DNA from: Lactobacillus sp. | GTDB taxonomy: Bacteria; Bacillota; Bacilli; Lactobacillales; Lactobacillaceae | Direction: 5' to 3' | Assembly (NCBI GenBank): GCA_003482405.1 | Contig: DMZB01000330.1 | Coordinates: forward strand, 1 to 5,628 | DNA: 5,628 bases | Shown here: positions 1 to 5,628 of the stretch, piece after piece | Position numbering within the stretch: position 1 is the stretch's first letter | How the letters are laid out: each line of letters begins with the position of its first letter | The notes under the pieces: generated by a model | Told to the model about the DNA's origin: nothing | The model's database searches: none | The model's input: only the letters and a program-made list of their open reading frames with translations | Made by a program: the position numbers and the translations under genes

Positions 1-1350
1 TTCAACTGCTTTGATAAATTTATCTCCGCGAACTTCAAAACTCGGGAATTGATCCCATGAAGCATTGGCTGGTGATAATAAGACCACGTCACCGGGCGCA
101 CTCAACTTGTACGCTTCAGGCACGGCAGCAACGGCATCTTCAGCAAAATGAATTTCCGAAATGCCAGCCTTTTTGGCTGCATCTGCCAGCAGATCCTTCG
201 TTTGTCCAAACAAGACGACCGCTTTGACGTGCGTCTTCAAGTCGTCCACTAACCGATCAAACGTGAAGCCACGGTCCAACCCGCCAGCCATGAGCACCAC
301 TGGTTGTGTGAACCCGCGTAACGCCATCTGTGTGGCTTCAATATCGGTTGCCTTAGAGTCGTTATAAAACTTACGGTCTTCGTAGGTCAGCACATATTGG
401 AGACGGTGACGGACGCCGTTAAAGTGGGCCAGTGTCGTTGCAATGGCCTCGTTAGTTTGACCAGCTACTTTGGCTGCTGCCAAAGCAGCAAGCGCATTTT
501 CCACATTTTGAATCCCAGGGACGTTAATCTGGTCCACTGGTAAAATGGCTTCACCACGCCACATGAGTTGATTATTAGCAACATACGCATCTGTTTCAGG
601 TGCACCCTTACGTGACACTTTAATGATTTGCGCTTTAGATTGCTTTGCCAATTCATGTTGTTCCGGCAAATCCCAATTCATCACCAAAAAATCATCAGCG
701 GTTTGGTTCATCGTGATCCGCATTTTTGCAGCCACATAAGCTTCGCGGCTACCATGCCAATCAATATGGGCCGTGTACATATTCGTGATCACTGCGATGT
801 GTGGATGAAGTGTCTTGATGCCAGTGAGCATGAAGCTGGAAAGTTCAGTGACCATCACATCATCTTTGCCCAATGTTTGGACGACCTGACTGGCTGGGAC
901 ACCGATGTTACCAGCAAACTTAGCCTGTCCAACGGTCCGCCCCTGGTTGAGCATTTCTGTAATCATGGTCGTTACCGTTGTCTTACCGTTGGTCCCAGTC
1001 ACGCCGATGAGTTCCGCGTCATTGACTTGCGCTGCCAGCTCAACTTCTGTAATAACAGGGATGTCACGCTTTTGCGCTGCTTGAATCAACGGATTGGAAT
1101 ACGGAATGCCTGGGTTCTTGACAATCAAACTAAAATCTTCATCTAGTAACGAAACTGGGTTACTGCCGGCAATAACTTTAATGCCATCGTTCACTAATGC
1201 CTTCGCGTCAGGATTTTCGTCAAACGGTTTGGCATCGTTTGCTGTGACAAACGCACCCAACTTTTTCAATAACCGAGCGGCATTCACACCACTCTTTGCC
1301 AGTCCTAACACTAAGACCTTTTTGTTTTCATATGTTGTAACCTGTTTCAC
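1..1350 (-). CDS. murD: UDP-N-acetylmuramoyl-L-alanine--D-glutamate ligase (MurD), C-terminus cut by window edge
   Basis: MurD is the cytoplasmic ATP-dependent ligase that adds D-glutamate to UDP-MurNAc-L-Ala, the second amino acid of the peptidoglycan stem peptide. I translated the minus strand by hand from 1350 to 1: 450 codons, all open. The N-terminal Rossmann-like region (about 10-90) starts with VLVLGLAKSG. The central domain has the ATP P-loop GTNGKTT (119-125), the ELSSF motif with E169, and AHIDWHGS (194-201) followed by K209, which aligns with the carbamylated lysine of the Mur ligases. The C-terminal domain has GVRHR (312-316), NDSKATD (330-336), AGGLD (355-359) and LLSPANASWDQF (424-435). 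The start is GTG at 1350: AAAAGGG lies 8 nt upstream and the frame above has a TAA and no other start codon. Relatives have about 450-460 residues, so only a few C-terminal residues are missing. It lies 136 bp after mraY, the usual dcw order, with murG expected next. Confidence 0.97.
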   Translation of the reverse strand, partial: MKQVTTYENKKVLVLGLAKSGVNAARLLKKLGAFVTANDAKPFDENPDAKALVNDGIKVIAGSNPVSLLDEDFSLIVKNPGIPYSNPLIQAAQKRDIPVITEVELAAQVNDAELIGVTGTNGKTTVTTMITEMLNQGRTVGQAKFAGNIGVPASQVVQTLGKDDVMVTELSSFMLTGIKTLHPHIAVITNMYTAHIDWHGSREAYVAAKMRITMNQTADDFLVMNWDLPEQHELAKQSKAQIIKVSRKGAPETDAYVANNQLMWRGEAILPVDQINVPGIQNVENALAALAAAKVAGQTNEAIATTLAHFNGVRHRLQYVLTYEDRKFYNDSKATDIEATQMALRGFTQPVVLMAGGLDRGFTFDRLVDDLKTHVKAVVLFGQTKDLLADAAKKAGISEIHFAEDAVAAVPEAYKLSAPGDVVLLSPANASWDQFPSFEVRGDKFIKAVE

Positions 1351-1486
1351 ACTAATCGCCCTTTTCTCTTCTTTTTAAATCCAGTCTGATTAAGCCTTCG
1401 ATCGTCAAAATATTGATGTTTTGATGGTCACTGTTAAACCTATGTAATACGGGCAAACACCCGCGTTTAAATCACTTATTTAAAGG
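1351..1486 (-). other. mraY-murD intergenic spacer with the murD ribosome binding site
   Basis: This 136-bp AT-rich gap separates the mraY stop from the murD GTG start and holds no gene that I can see. The murD ribosome binding site AAAAGGG is at 1365-1359. Two weak dyads are present: CGGG/CCCG around 1453-1466 on the transcribed strand, and TCAAAA/TTTTGA (1405-1410 with 1419-1424, 8-nt loop). Neither is followed by a T tract on the minus strand, so I do not call a terminator. A TTGACG -35-like hexamer occurs near 1403-1408 (minus strand) but no good -10 box follows at normal spacing. Read-through transcription from mraY into murD is the simplest reading. Confidence 0.6.
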
Positions 1487-2455
1487 TTACCACATCGCCC
1501 AAACGCCGGTAACTGCCAGAACAGCGCCAACCGCCCAGAAAGTCAGATCAATGCGCCATTCGCCCCAGCCATCCAGTTCAAACTGATGATGAATGGGCGT
1601 CATCTTAAACAGTCGTTTGCCATGCGTAATGTGATAATAACTGACCTGGATCATAACTGTTGCTGTTTCAATTACAAACACACCACCGACCCACAATAAG
1701 GACAATTCGTGATGCAATAACAGCGAAACGGCAGCCAAAGACCCACCTAATGCAAGTGACCCCATGTCACCCATAAAAATTTTAGCCGGTTTGTGGTTCC
1801 AAATGAGAAATGCGGCTAACGCGCCGACAACAGTCAGACAAAAAATCATGACGCCATATTGACGCTGATGTTGCGCAATGATGCCGTAAGCTAAGAATGC
1901 GATGATGGACAATCCGGTTGCTAAGCCATCCAACCCATCCGTCAAATTGACGGCATTTGAAAAACCGATTAGCCAAATAATGGCAAACAGGACATAACCC
2001 ACACCTAGGGGCACATTGCCGATCAACGGCACATGCAGGTTCATTGAAAAGCCTTCATATGAGAATACAATCATGAACACAATGGCACCGATGATCTGCC
2101 CCAACATTTTTTGCCAGGCCTTTAGACCATCATTTTGACGATTGAATACTTTGATGGAATCATCCCACATGCCCAGTAGGCCGTAGAAAATCAGGGTAAA
2201 CAGTAAAATGCCTGCGCTACCATCAAGCGCATGTTGCCACAATCCAACAATGAGTGTCGCAATAAAGCTTGCGCAGATAAACATCAGACCACCCATGGTC
2301 GGCGTCCCATTCTTTTTTTCGTGCCAACTCAAACCTTTTTCCCAGATTGTTTGGCCTTCACCATGCGCTCTGAAATAGCGAATCAAAAATGGTAAGAAAA
2401 TTGCGGTCACTGCAAACGCGATGACAAGCGACCAAATCCAAATACGAACTTGCAT
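1487..2455 (-). CDS. mraY: Phospho-N-acetylmuramoyl-pentapeptide-transferase (MraY, lipid I synthase)
   Basis: MraY is the polytopic membrane enzyme that transfers phospho-MurNAc-pentapeptide from UDP to undecaprenyl phosphate, giving lipid I. The 322-residue product has the normal family length, with about ten hydrophobic segments spread over the chain, the first at 5-28. Signature motifs are all present: HEKKNGTPTMGG (45-56), WDDS with the paired aspartates D98/D99, NLTDGLDGLA (170-179), FMGDMGSLALGG (227-238) with the third catalytic-site aspartate D230, and HGKRLFKMTPIHHQFEL (278-294), the C-terminal histidine-rich loop of the family. The ATG at 2455 is preceded by AAGGGG at 2472-2467 with an 11-nt gap, rather long but with no better in-frame start. 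A 28-codon upstream frame (2546-2460) stops 4 nt before this ATG. The gene follows the septal PBP gene, but unlike most dcw junctions it is separated from it by 508 bp of repeat array. Confidence 0.98.
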   Translation of the reverse strand: MQVRIWIWSLVIAFAVTAIFLPFLIRYFRAHGEGQTIWEKGLSWHEKKNGTPTMGGLMFICASFIATLIVGLWQHALDGSAGILLFTLIFYGLLGMWDDSIKVFNRQNDGLKAWQKMLGQIIGAIVFMIVFSYEGFSMNLHVPLIGNVPLGVGYVLFAIIWLIGFSNAVNLTDGLDGLATGLSIIAFLAYGIIAQHQRQYGVMIFCLTVVGALAAFLIWNHKPAKIFMGDMGSLALGGSLAAVSLLLHHELSLLWVGGVFVIETATVMIQVSYYHITHGKRLFKMTPIHHQFELDGWGEWRIDLTFWAVGAVLAVTGVWAMW

Positions 2456-2520
2456 AACACTACATACCCCTTAATCGGCCATCCAACAAACGACAGCCCG
2501 CTTTCTTTTCTTTGCCTATG

Positions 2521-2543
2521 CCGAACTTCAACCCGAAGTTGGG
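2521..2543. repeat. Collapsed repeat remnant forming a short hairpin
   Basis: CCGAACTTC, a 5-nt loop AACCC, and GAAGTTGGG form a 9-bp stem with one G-G mismatch. It looks like the outer arm pair of unit 3 with the whole interior removed (left arm fused to loop and right arm). It marks the mraY-side end of the array, about 50 bp before the mraY ribosome binding site. Confidence 0.6.
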
Positions 2544-2670
2544 CATTACTCTTCTTAAACGTGCACCTGTCGCTCAAGGTCCTGTGCATAACCCAAAGCT
2601 GTCATCCTACAAGCAAAGTGCGCTTGCACGTCGCCACCTTTACGTTATTGCTCGGACCTTCCCGAGCTTC
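2542..2670. repeat. Repeat unit 1 (129 bp, mraY-proximal full copy)
   Basis: This copy is identical to unit 2 except for one base (T at 2547 against C at 2676). On the plus strand GCTC-AAGGTCC (2572-2582) is complementary to GGACCTT-ccc-GAGC (2654-2667), an 11-bp stem with a 3-nt bulge closing a 71-nt loop. Inside it GCATAA (2586-2591) can pair with TTATTGC (2645-2651) with one bulged base. TACAAGC (2608-2614) faces GCTTGCA (2622-2628), where the one mismatch becomes a G.U wobble only in the minus-strand transcript. A competing local hairpin GCTCGG/CCGAGC (2650-2655 with 2662-2667) uses part of the same arm, so both cannot form at once. Confidence 0.9.
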
Positions 2671-2799
2671 GGCATCACTCTTCTTAAACGTGCACCTGTC
2701 GCTCAAGGTCCTGTGCATAACCCAAAGCTGTCATCCTACAAGCAAAGTGCGCTTGCACGTCGCCACCTTTACGTTATTGCTCGGACCTTCCCGAGCTTC
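2671..2799. repeat. Repeat unit 2 (129 bp, near-identical copy)
   Basis: This unit matches unit 1 at 128 of 129 positions by direct reading, which indicates a recent tandem duplication or ongoing homogenisation. The arms are GCTC-AAGGTCC at 2701-2711 and GGACCTT-ccc-GAGC at 2783-2796, with the same inner pairings shifted by 129 bp. Because 129 is a multiple of three, the duplication keeps plus-strand frames open and creates apparent repeat-peptide ORFs. Confidence 0.9.
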
Positions 2800-2924
2800 G
2801 GCATCACTCTGCTTAAACGTGCACCCAACTTCTGAAGCCTGTGCATAAGCTGTAAGCCAAGTCATTCGCAAGCCCGCCGAATGTCTCGTCTTACTTCTTA
2901 TTGCTCGGCTTCAACCCGAAGTTG
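2800..2924. repeat. Repeat unit 3 (125 bp, diverged copy nearest the PBP gene)
   Basis: The first 25 or so bases match the other units with one change (CTGCTTAAAC for CTTCTTAAAC). After that the sequence diverges, yet CCTGTGCATAA (2838-2848), AGCTGT and TTATTGCTCGG (2898-2908) stay in register. The arms differ in sequence from units 1 and 2 but are complementary to each other: CCCAACTTC (2824-2832) pairs with GAAGTTGGG (2918-2926) and GAAGCC (2834-2839) with GGCTTC (2907-2912), 15 bp with a 1x5 internal loop. Inside, GTAAG/CTTAC (2852-2856 with 2890-2894) and CATTCG/CGAATG (2863-2868 with 2878-2883) nest without conflict. Confidence 0.75.
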
Positions 2925-2963
2925 GGCATCACTCTTTCATTTTACACGAAAACACGCAGGGTG

Positions 2964-5129
2964 TTACTTAAATTTCACGGTGACACCAGTACCTTCCTGA
3001 ATCGTTTTGCCCGCTGGTAAACTCTGGCTGGTCACGTATCCGCTACCTGATGTTTGCACTGACAAACCGGTCAGCTTTGCGAATTCAAGGACATCGCCCA
3101 TGGACCAGCCGTTCATATCAGCCATGGTCAAATTATCACCAGCCCGCAAGAAGATCCGCTGGTTGGTTAACGTTCTTTTGCCTTCCGCCGGTGATTGAGC
3201 AGTGACTTTACTGCCATCCCCAATCACGACTGGTGTTAAGGATAAGTTGGTAACTTGCTGTTTAGCGTCATCCACGCTCGTGCCGACCAGTTTAGGCACT
3301 TTAGTGCTTGTCGATTTGCCCGGCAAAGCGGTGTTCTTATCCATCGCCAACGCCTCGGTCATAACCGGACTGAAGACATCATTTTCCCACTGTGTAATAA
3401 TTTTATCCGGGACTTTTTTCGGTTGGTTAACCGTCACGTACATGAGGTACCGTGGATTTTTGGCCGGCACCATGCCGATTACAGAATTTAGTGTGGAATC
3501 CATACCATCCATATACTGACCATTACTTCCGACCACTTGGGCCGTCCCGGTTTTAGCGGCAACCTTGTAACCGGCGATCTTAAAGTCTTTTCCCATTCCA
3601 TAGGACTTATAAACATAGTCGGTCATGTGCTGACGCACTTTTTTCGCCGTGCTGGCACTGATTGGATTGCCCACCACGGTTCGTTTGCCGCGATACACAA
3701 CCTTGTTCGTGTTAGGGTCGACAACCTTATTTATATAGTAAGGTTTGAGCATTTTGCCGTTGTTTGCAATCGCTGTATACGCCTGCATCAATTGCATTGG
3801 CGTTACTGTAATCCCCTGCCCAAACGCAGTGTTAGCCTGCTCAATTGGCTGAGAAAATTGCATCGTCCCATGTGCCTCGTTTGGCAATCCACTATCGGTG
3901 GACTTCAAGAAACCAAAGTTTTGAATATACTTCTTCCAGGTTGCAGCCCCCATCTGTTGTTCCAAATGGGCCATGGCTACGTTACTGGATAAATCGAACC
4001 CTTTAGAATAAGTAATGGTTCCCCAACCAGCAGGATTCCAGTCAGGCACAATTGCGTTACCGATTTTATAGCGGCCAGATTGATACGTGTCATTGCCCCT
4101 AAAGTTCCCAGAGTCAATGGAGGCAGCCAAAGACATACTCTTCATGGTTGAACCAGGTTCGTACGGATCAGAAACGAGTAAATCATTCCACTGATCACTT
4201 AACCCCTGCATATTGGACGCATTGAAGGTTGGCCGTTGTGTAGCCGCCAAAATTTTACCGGTTTTGGTGTCAATCATCATGGCAACCATGTTCTTTGGTT
4301 GCAACTTGCTGTAGAGAATCTGCATTTGATTTTCCAGTAAGTTTTGCAGGTCCGGATTTAATGTTGTGTAAACATCATCCCCGTTCTTTACACTCTTCTT
4401 ATTCCGTTGTGAATTTGGCAACGTGTAGCCAAGTGAGTCGTGCTTGATCTGCTTAACACCGTTCTCGCCGGATAGCTGTTTATTAAACTGCTGCTCAATC
4501 CCCATTTTACCGATTAGCGAACTCGCACCGTTGGCTAACGTTGTTGGCTGCGCGTAGCCAATCATATGGCTGGCAAAAATACCGTTCGGATACAACCGGG
4601 CACTCTGTGTCGTAAATGAAACCCCGTTTAAATGTGCCTTCTGAATGGTTTGTTTGGTCGCTACCGACAAGTCTTTGCCGGCTGATCCAAACTCCACTTG
4701 AAACGTGTTTTTATTGGCGGGGGTTAAAATTTTTAAGATTTCATCCGCATTCATATTCAGCGCTTTACTCAGCACGCGGGCAACTTTGTCCTTGTTGGTC
4801 ACATAAAGTGGCTGACCACTTGTTGAGACCTGATGCTTGTTGAGCACGGCATACACCGTGTAGGTATTCGTGTCCATGGCGATTGGATTGCCGTCTGCAT
4901 CGTAAATCGTGCCCCGCTTAGCATGGATCGTCTGTTGTTCTGTATAAAGTGCCTGCGCTTGTTTAGACAAACTCACATTTTGCACATGCTTGCCAATGGC
5001 AATATAAACAAAACGAATGCCCAGTAAGATAAACACCACAAGAATTGAGACAAGCAGAACGTTACCGAAGTGACGTCTATTTGAACGGGTGTTATCTGAA
5101 CTGGACATTCGTTTAGGATCTTTATTCAT
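2964..5129 (-). CDS. ftsI: Class B penicillin-binding protein, septal transpeptidase with two PASTA domains (PBP2B/PBP2X type)
   Basis: This is the division-specific D,D-transpeptidase that crosslinks septal peptidoglycan and is the target of beta-lactams. The 721-residue product has a short basic cytoplasmic tail, one membrane anchor (about 22-46), and the class B dimerisation domain starting with KRGTIYDADGNPIA (71-84). The transpeptidase domain spans about 280-590, with the catalytic serine in GSTMK (326-330, S327/K330), the SxN motif SSN (381-383) and KTG (526-528). Two C-terminal PASTA modules follow, about 607-664 and 666-721, as in pneumococcal PBP2x and Bacillus PBP2B. Length and motifs are normal and all catalytic residues are present. 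The ATG at 5129 overlaps the ftsL TAA by one base (TAATG), which suggests translational coupling. AAGGAA lies at 5147-5142, a longish 12-nt spacing; M8 has no better site. The naming in relatives varies (pbpB, pbp2B, pbpX, ftsI). Confidence 0.97.
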   Translation of the reverse strand: MNKDPKRMSSSDNTRSNRRHFGNVLLVSILVVFILLGIRFVYIAIGKHVQNVSLSKQAQALYTEQQTIHAKRGTIYDADGNPIAMDTNTYTVYAVLNKHQVSTSGQPLYVTNKDKVARVLSKALNMNADEILKILTPANKNTFQVEFGSAGKDLSVATKQTIQKAHLNGVSFTTQSARLYPNGIFASHMIGYAQPTTLANGASSLIGKMGIEQQFNKQLSGENGVKQIKHDSLGYTLPNSQRNKKSVKNGDDVYTTLNPDLQNLLENQMQILYSKLQPKNMVAMMIDTKTGKILAATQRPTFNASNMQGLSDQWNDLLVSDPYEPGSTMKSMSLAASIDSGNFRGNDTYQSGRYKIGNAIVPDWNPAGWGTITYSKGFDLSSNVAMAHLEQQMGAATWKKYIQNFGFLKSTDSGLPNEAHGTMQFSQPIEQANTAFGQGITVTPMQLMQAYTAIANNGKMLKPYYINKVVDPNTNKVVYRGKRTVVGNPISASTAKKVRQHMTDYVYKSYGMGKDFKIAGYKVAAKTGTAQVVGSNGQYMDGMDSTLNSVIGMVPAKNPRYLMYVTVNQPKKVPDKIITQWENDVFSPVMTEALAMDKNTALPGKSTSTKVPKLVGTSVDDAKQQVTNLSLTPVVIGDGSKVTAQSPAEGKRTLTNQRIFLRAGDNLTMADMNGWSMGDVLEFAKLTGLSVQTSGSGYVTSQSLPAGKTIQEGTGVTVKFK

Positions 5130-5506
5130 TATTTACTGACATTCCTTATGTTTTGGCTGGTTAAGGTCAATCCATTTTTAGTAGCCACAGCATCTAACCG
5201 CGAGCGACTAGACAACTCACTAATTTCTTGAGTGGCAGATGCGTTGGCATTGCTTACACGGGTTAACTGCGTCTGAGTCGTCTGAAGGTTACGTTGCGCA
5301 TTCGTGATTTCAATGCGTGAATGAATGATATTCACGGCGAAACATACGATAACAATACCACAAATTGCGCCTAATAGAATCTCGAATCCTGAAATTGGTA
5401 ACCGTCTTTGAGAAACTGCAGGTTGCTCGGCTGTTTTGGGTTGGCGTAACCGTTCTGCGACACTAGGTTGTTCATATGGTTGCGATTGTGCTAAATTTTG
5501 GGCCAT
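5129..5506 (-). CDS. ftsL: Cell division protein FtsL
   Basis: FtsL is a small bitopic divisome protein that works with DivIC/FtsB and DivIB/FtsQ to bring in and activate the septal PBP. From the ATG at 5506 the product is 125 residues: a polar N-terminal cytoplasmic part (1-39, rich in Q and P), one hydrophobic segment (about 41-61), then an extracellular region with a Q/T/N-rich stretch likely to be a coiled coil (about 62-100). The C-terminal LDAVATKNGLTL block resembles the LDxxAxKxGL pattern common in FtsL. Sequence conservation in this family is poor, so the call rests on size, topology and place directly before the septal PBP gene. A TTG at 5515 in the same frame would abut the ribosome binding site with no spacing, so I prefer the ATG. 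Confidence 0.93.
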   Translation of the reverse strand: MAQNLAQSQPYEQPSVAERLRQPKTAEQPAVSQRRLPISGFEILLGAICGIVIVCFAVNIIHSRIEITNAQRNLQTTQTQLTRVSNANASATQEISELSSRSRLDAVATKNGLTLTSQNIRNVSK

Positions 5507-5515
5507 GTTAATCAA

Positions 5516-5522
5516 CTTCCTT
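5516..5522 (-). promoter_or_regulatory. ftsL ribosome binding site deciding the start
   Basis: AAGGAAG on the minus strand ends 9 nt before the ATG at 5506. It directly touches the TTG at 5515, which rules out that longer start. Confidence 0.85.
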
Positions 5523-5628
5523 AACTATGTAAAAGTCTTGTGTGAATTTTGACAAGCGACATTGTGTATTTGTTGTGTTTATTTTGAATATCAGGTTTGA
5601 AAATAATGCGTTAGCTCACGTTTAATTC
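5523..5628 (-). other. Leader upstream of ftsL; possible rsmH 3' end not assignable
   Basis: About 100 bp before the ftsL ribosome binding site, low in G on the transcribed strand between about 5600 and 5562. In dcw clusters of this group rsmH (mraW) precedes ftsL and its last codons may reach into the window. All three minus-strand frames close quickly: after GAATTAAACGTGAGC with TAA at 5613-5611, in the second frame almost at once, and in the third with TGA at 5593-5591. The few residues available are not enough to recognise RsmH. A TTGTCA (5555-5550) and TACATA (5531-5526) pair with 18-bp spacing is weak and would start transcription on the ribosome binding site. I see no terminator. Confidence 0.4.

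Larger units (their letters stand above)
2521..2940. repeat. Tandem array of structured intergenic repeats between the PBP gene and mraY
   Basis: Most of the 508-bp gap (2456-2963) is an array of three units starting with GGCAT(T/C)ACTCT at 2542, 2671 and 2800, and reaching the same motif again at 2925. The spacings are 129, 129 and 125 bp. A 21-base sequence occurs at both edges (2526-2546 and 2909-2929), exactly three units apart, so recombination between these copies could remove the whole array. Each unit has two complementary arms enclosing about 70 nt that begin TGTGCATAA and end TTATTGCTC. The array lies inside a co-directional gene cluster and would be transcribed with it. There is no T tract after the stems, so they do not look like intrinsic terminators. 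Outside the array, 2941-2963 and 2456-2520 hold only gene ends, the mraY ribosome binding site and a purine-rich stretch on the transcribed strand. I do not recognise a named repeat family, and no transposase or terminal target duplication is seen. Confidence 0.9.

Noticed and set aside
161..1378. Plus-strand ORFs opposite murD
   Set aside because: They are shadows of the fully motif-bearing murD frame, which is not closed inside the window because its stop lies beyond position 1.
2542..2804. Minus-strand mini-frames in each unit: 11 codons from ATGCCGAAG, and 24 codons from a GTG after AAAGGTGG
   Set aside because: The SD-like AAAGGTGG is attractive, but the second frame is not kept in unit 3 and short frames of this size arise by chance.
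2512..2835. Plus-strand 107-codon ORF with two perfect 43-residue repeats
   Set aside because: It is antisense to the gene cluster, has no ribosome binding site before its ATG, and is a by-product of a 129-bp DNA repeat. The diverged unit keeps base pairing and not the peptide.
2521..2940. CRISPR array
   Set aside because: The repeats are contiguous 129-bp units without short repeats and unique spacers, and there are no cas genes.
2940..2963. Possible terminator just after the PBP gene stop
   Set aside because: The ACACG motifs here are direct and not inverted, and no stem followed by a T tract is present on the minus strand.
5526..5555. TTGTCA-18-TACATA promoter candidate before ftsL
   Set aside because: The -10 box is poor, and transcription would start on or next to the ribosome binding site.
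5521..5562. 13-codon minus-strand frame ending in the ftsL ribosome binding site
   Set aside because: There is no ribosome binding site before its ATG, and the length is within chance.

Overview
The window is a piece of the division and cell wall (dcw) gene cluster of a low-to-moderate GC Gram-positive bacterium. All genes lie on the minus strand, in the order ftsL - class B penicillin-binding protein with two PASTA domains - mraY - murD, reading from high to low coordinates. This order, the PASTA-bearing PBP, the MurD and MraY sequence character and the AAGGAAG/AAGGGG-type ribosome binding sites fit Lactobacillaceae, most likely near the Lacticaseibacillus (L. casei) group. The species-level placement is an impression from memory of the protein sequences, not a search result.

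Layout in transcription order: 5628-5523 is a G-poor stretch before ftsL with no gene I can assign, where the end of rsmH (mraW) would be expected. ftsL runs 5506-5129 and shares one base with the PBP gene (TAATG junction, 5129-2964). A 508-bp gap (2963-2456) follows, then mraY (2455-1487), a 136-bp gap, and murD (1350 to the window edge, missing only its last few codons).

The four products work on one process. MraY makes lipid I at the membrane. MurD adds D-glutamate to the cytoplasmic precursor. FtsL is a bitopic divisome protein. The PBP is the septal transpeptidase that crosslinks the finished wall.

The part not explained by known genes is the 508-bp gap between the PBP gene and mraY. 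It holds a tandem array of three units (129, 129 and 125 bp) plus a collapsed remnant. Two units differ at one base. The third has diverged strongly but keeps the same fold: the two arms of each unit are complementary to each other although the arm sequences differ between units. This compensatory pattern points to a nucleic-acid structure, not to the repetitive plus-strand reading frames that run through the array.
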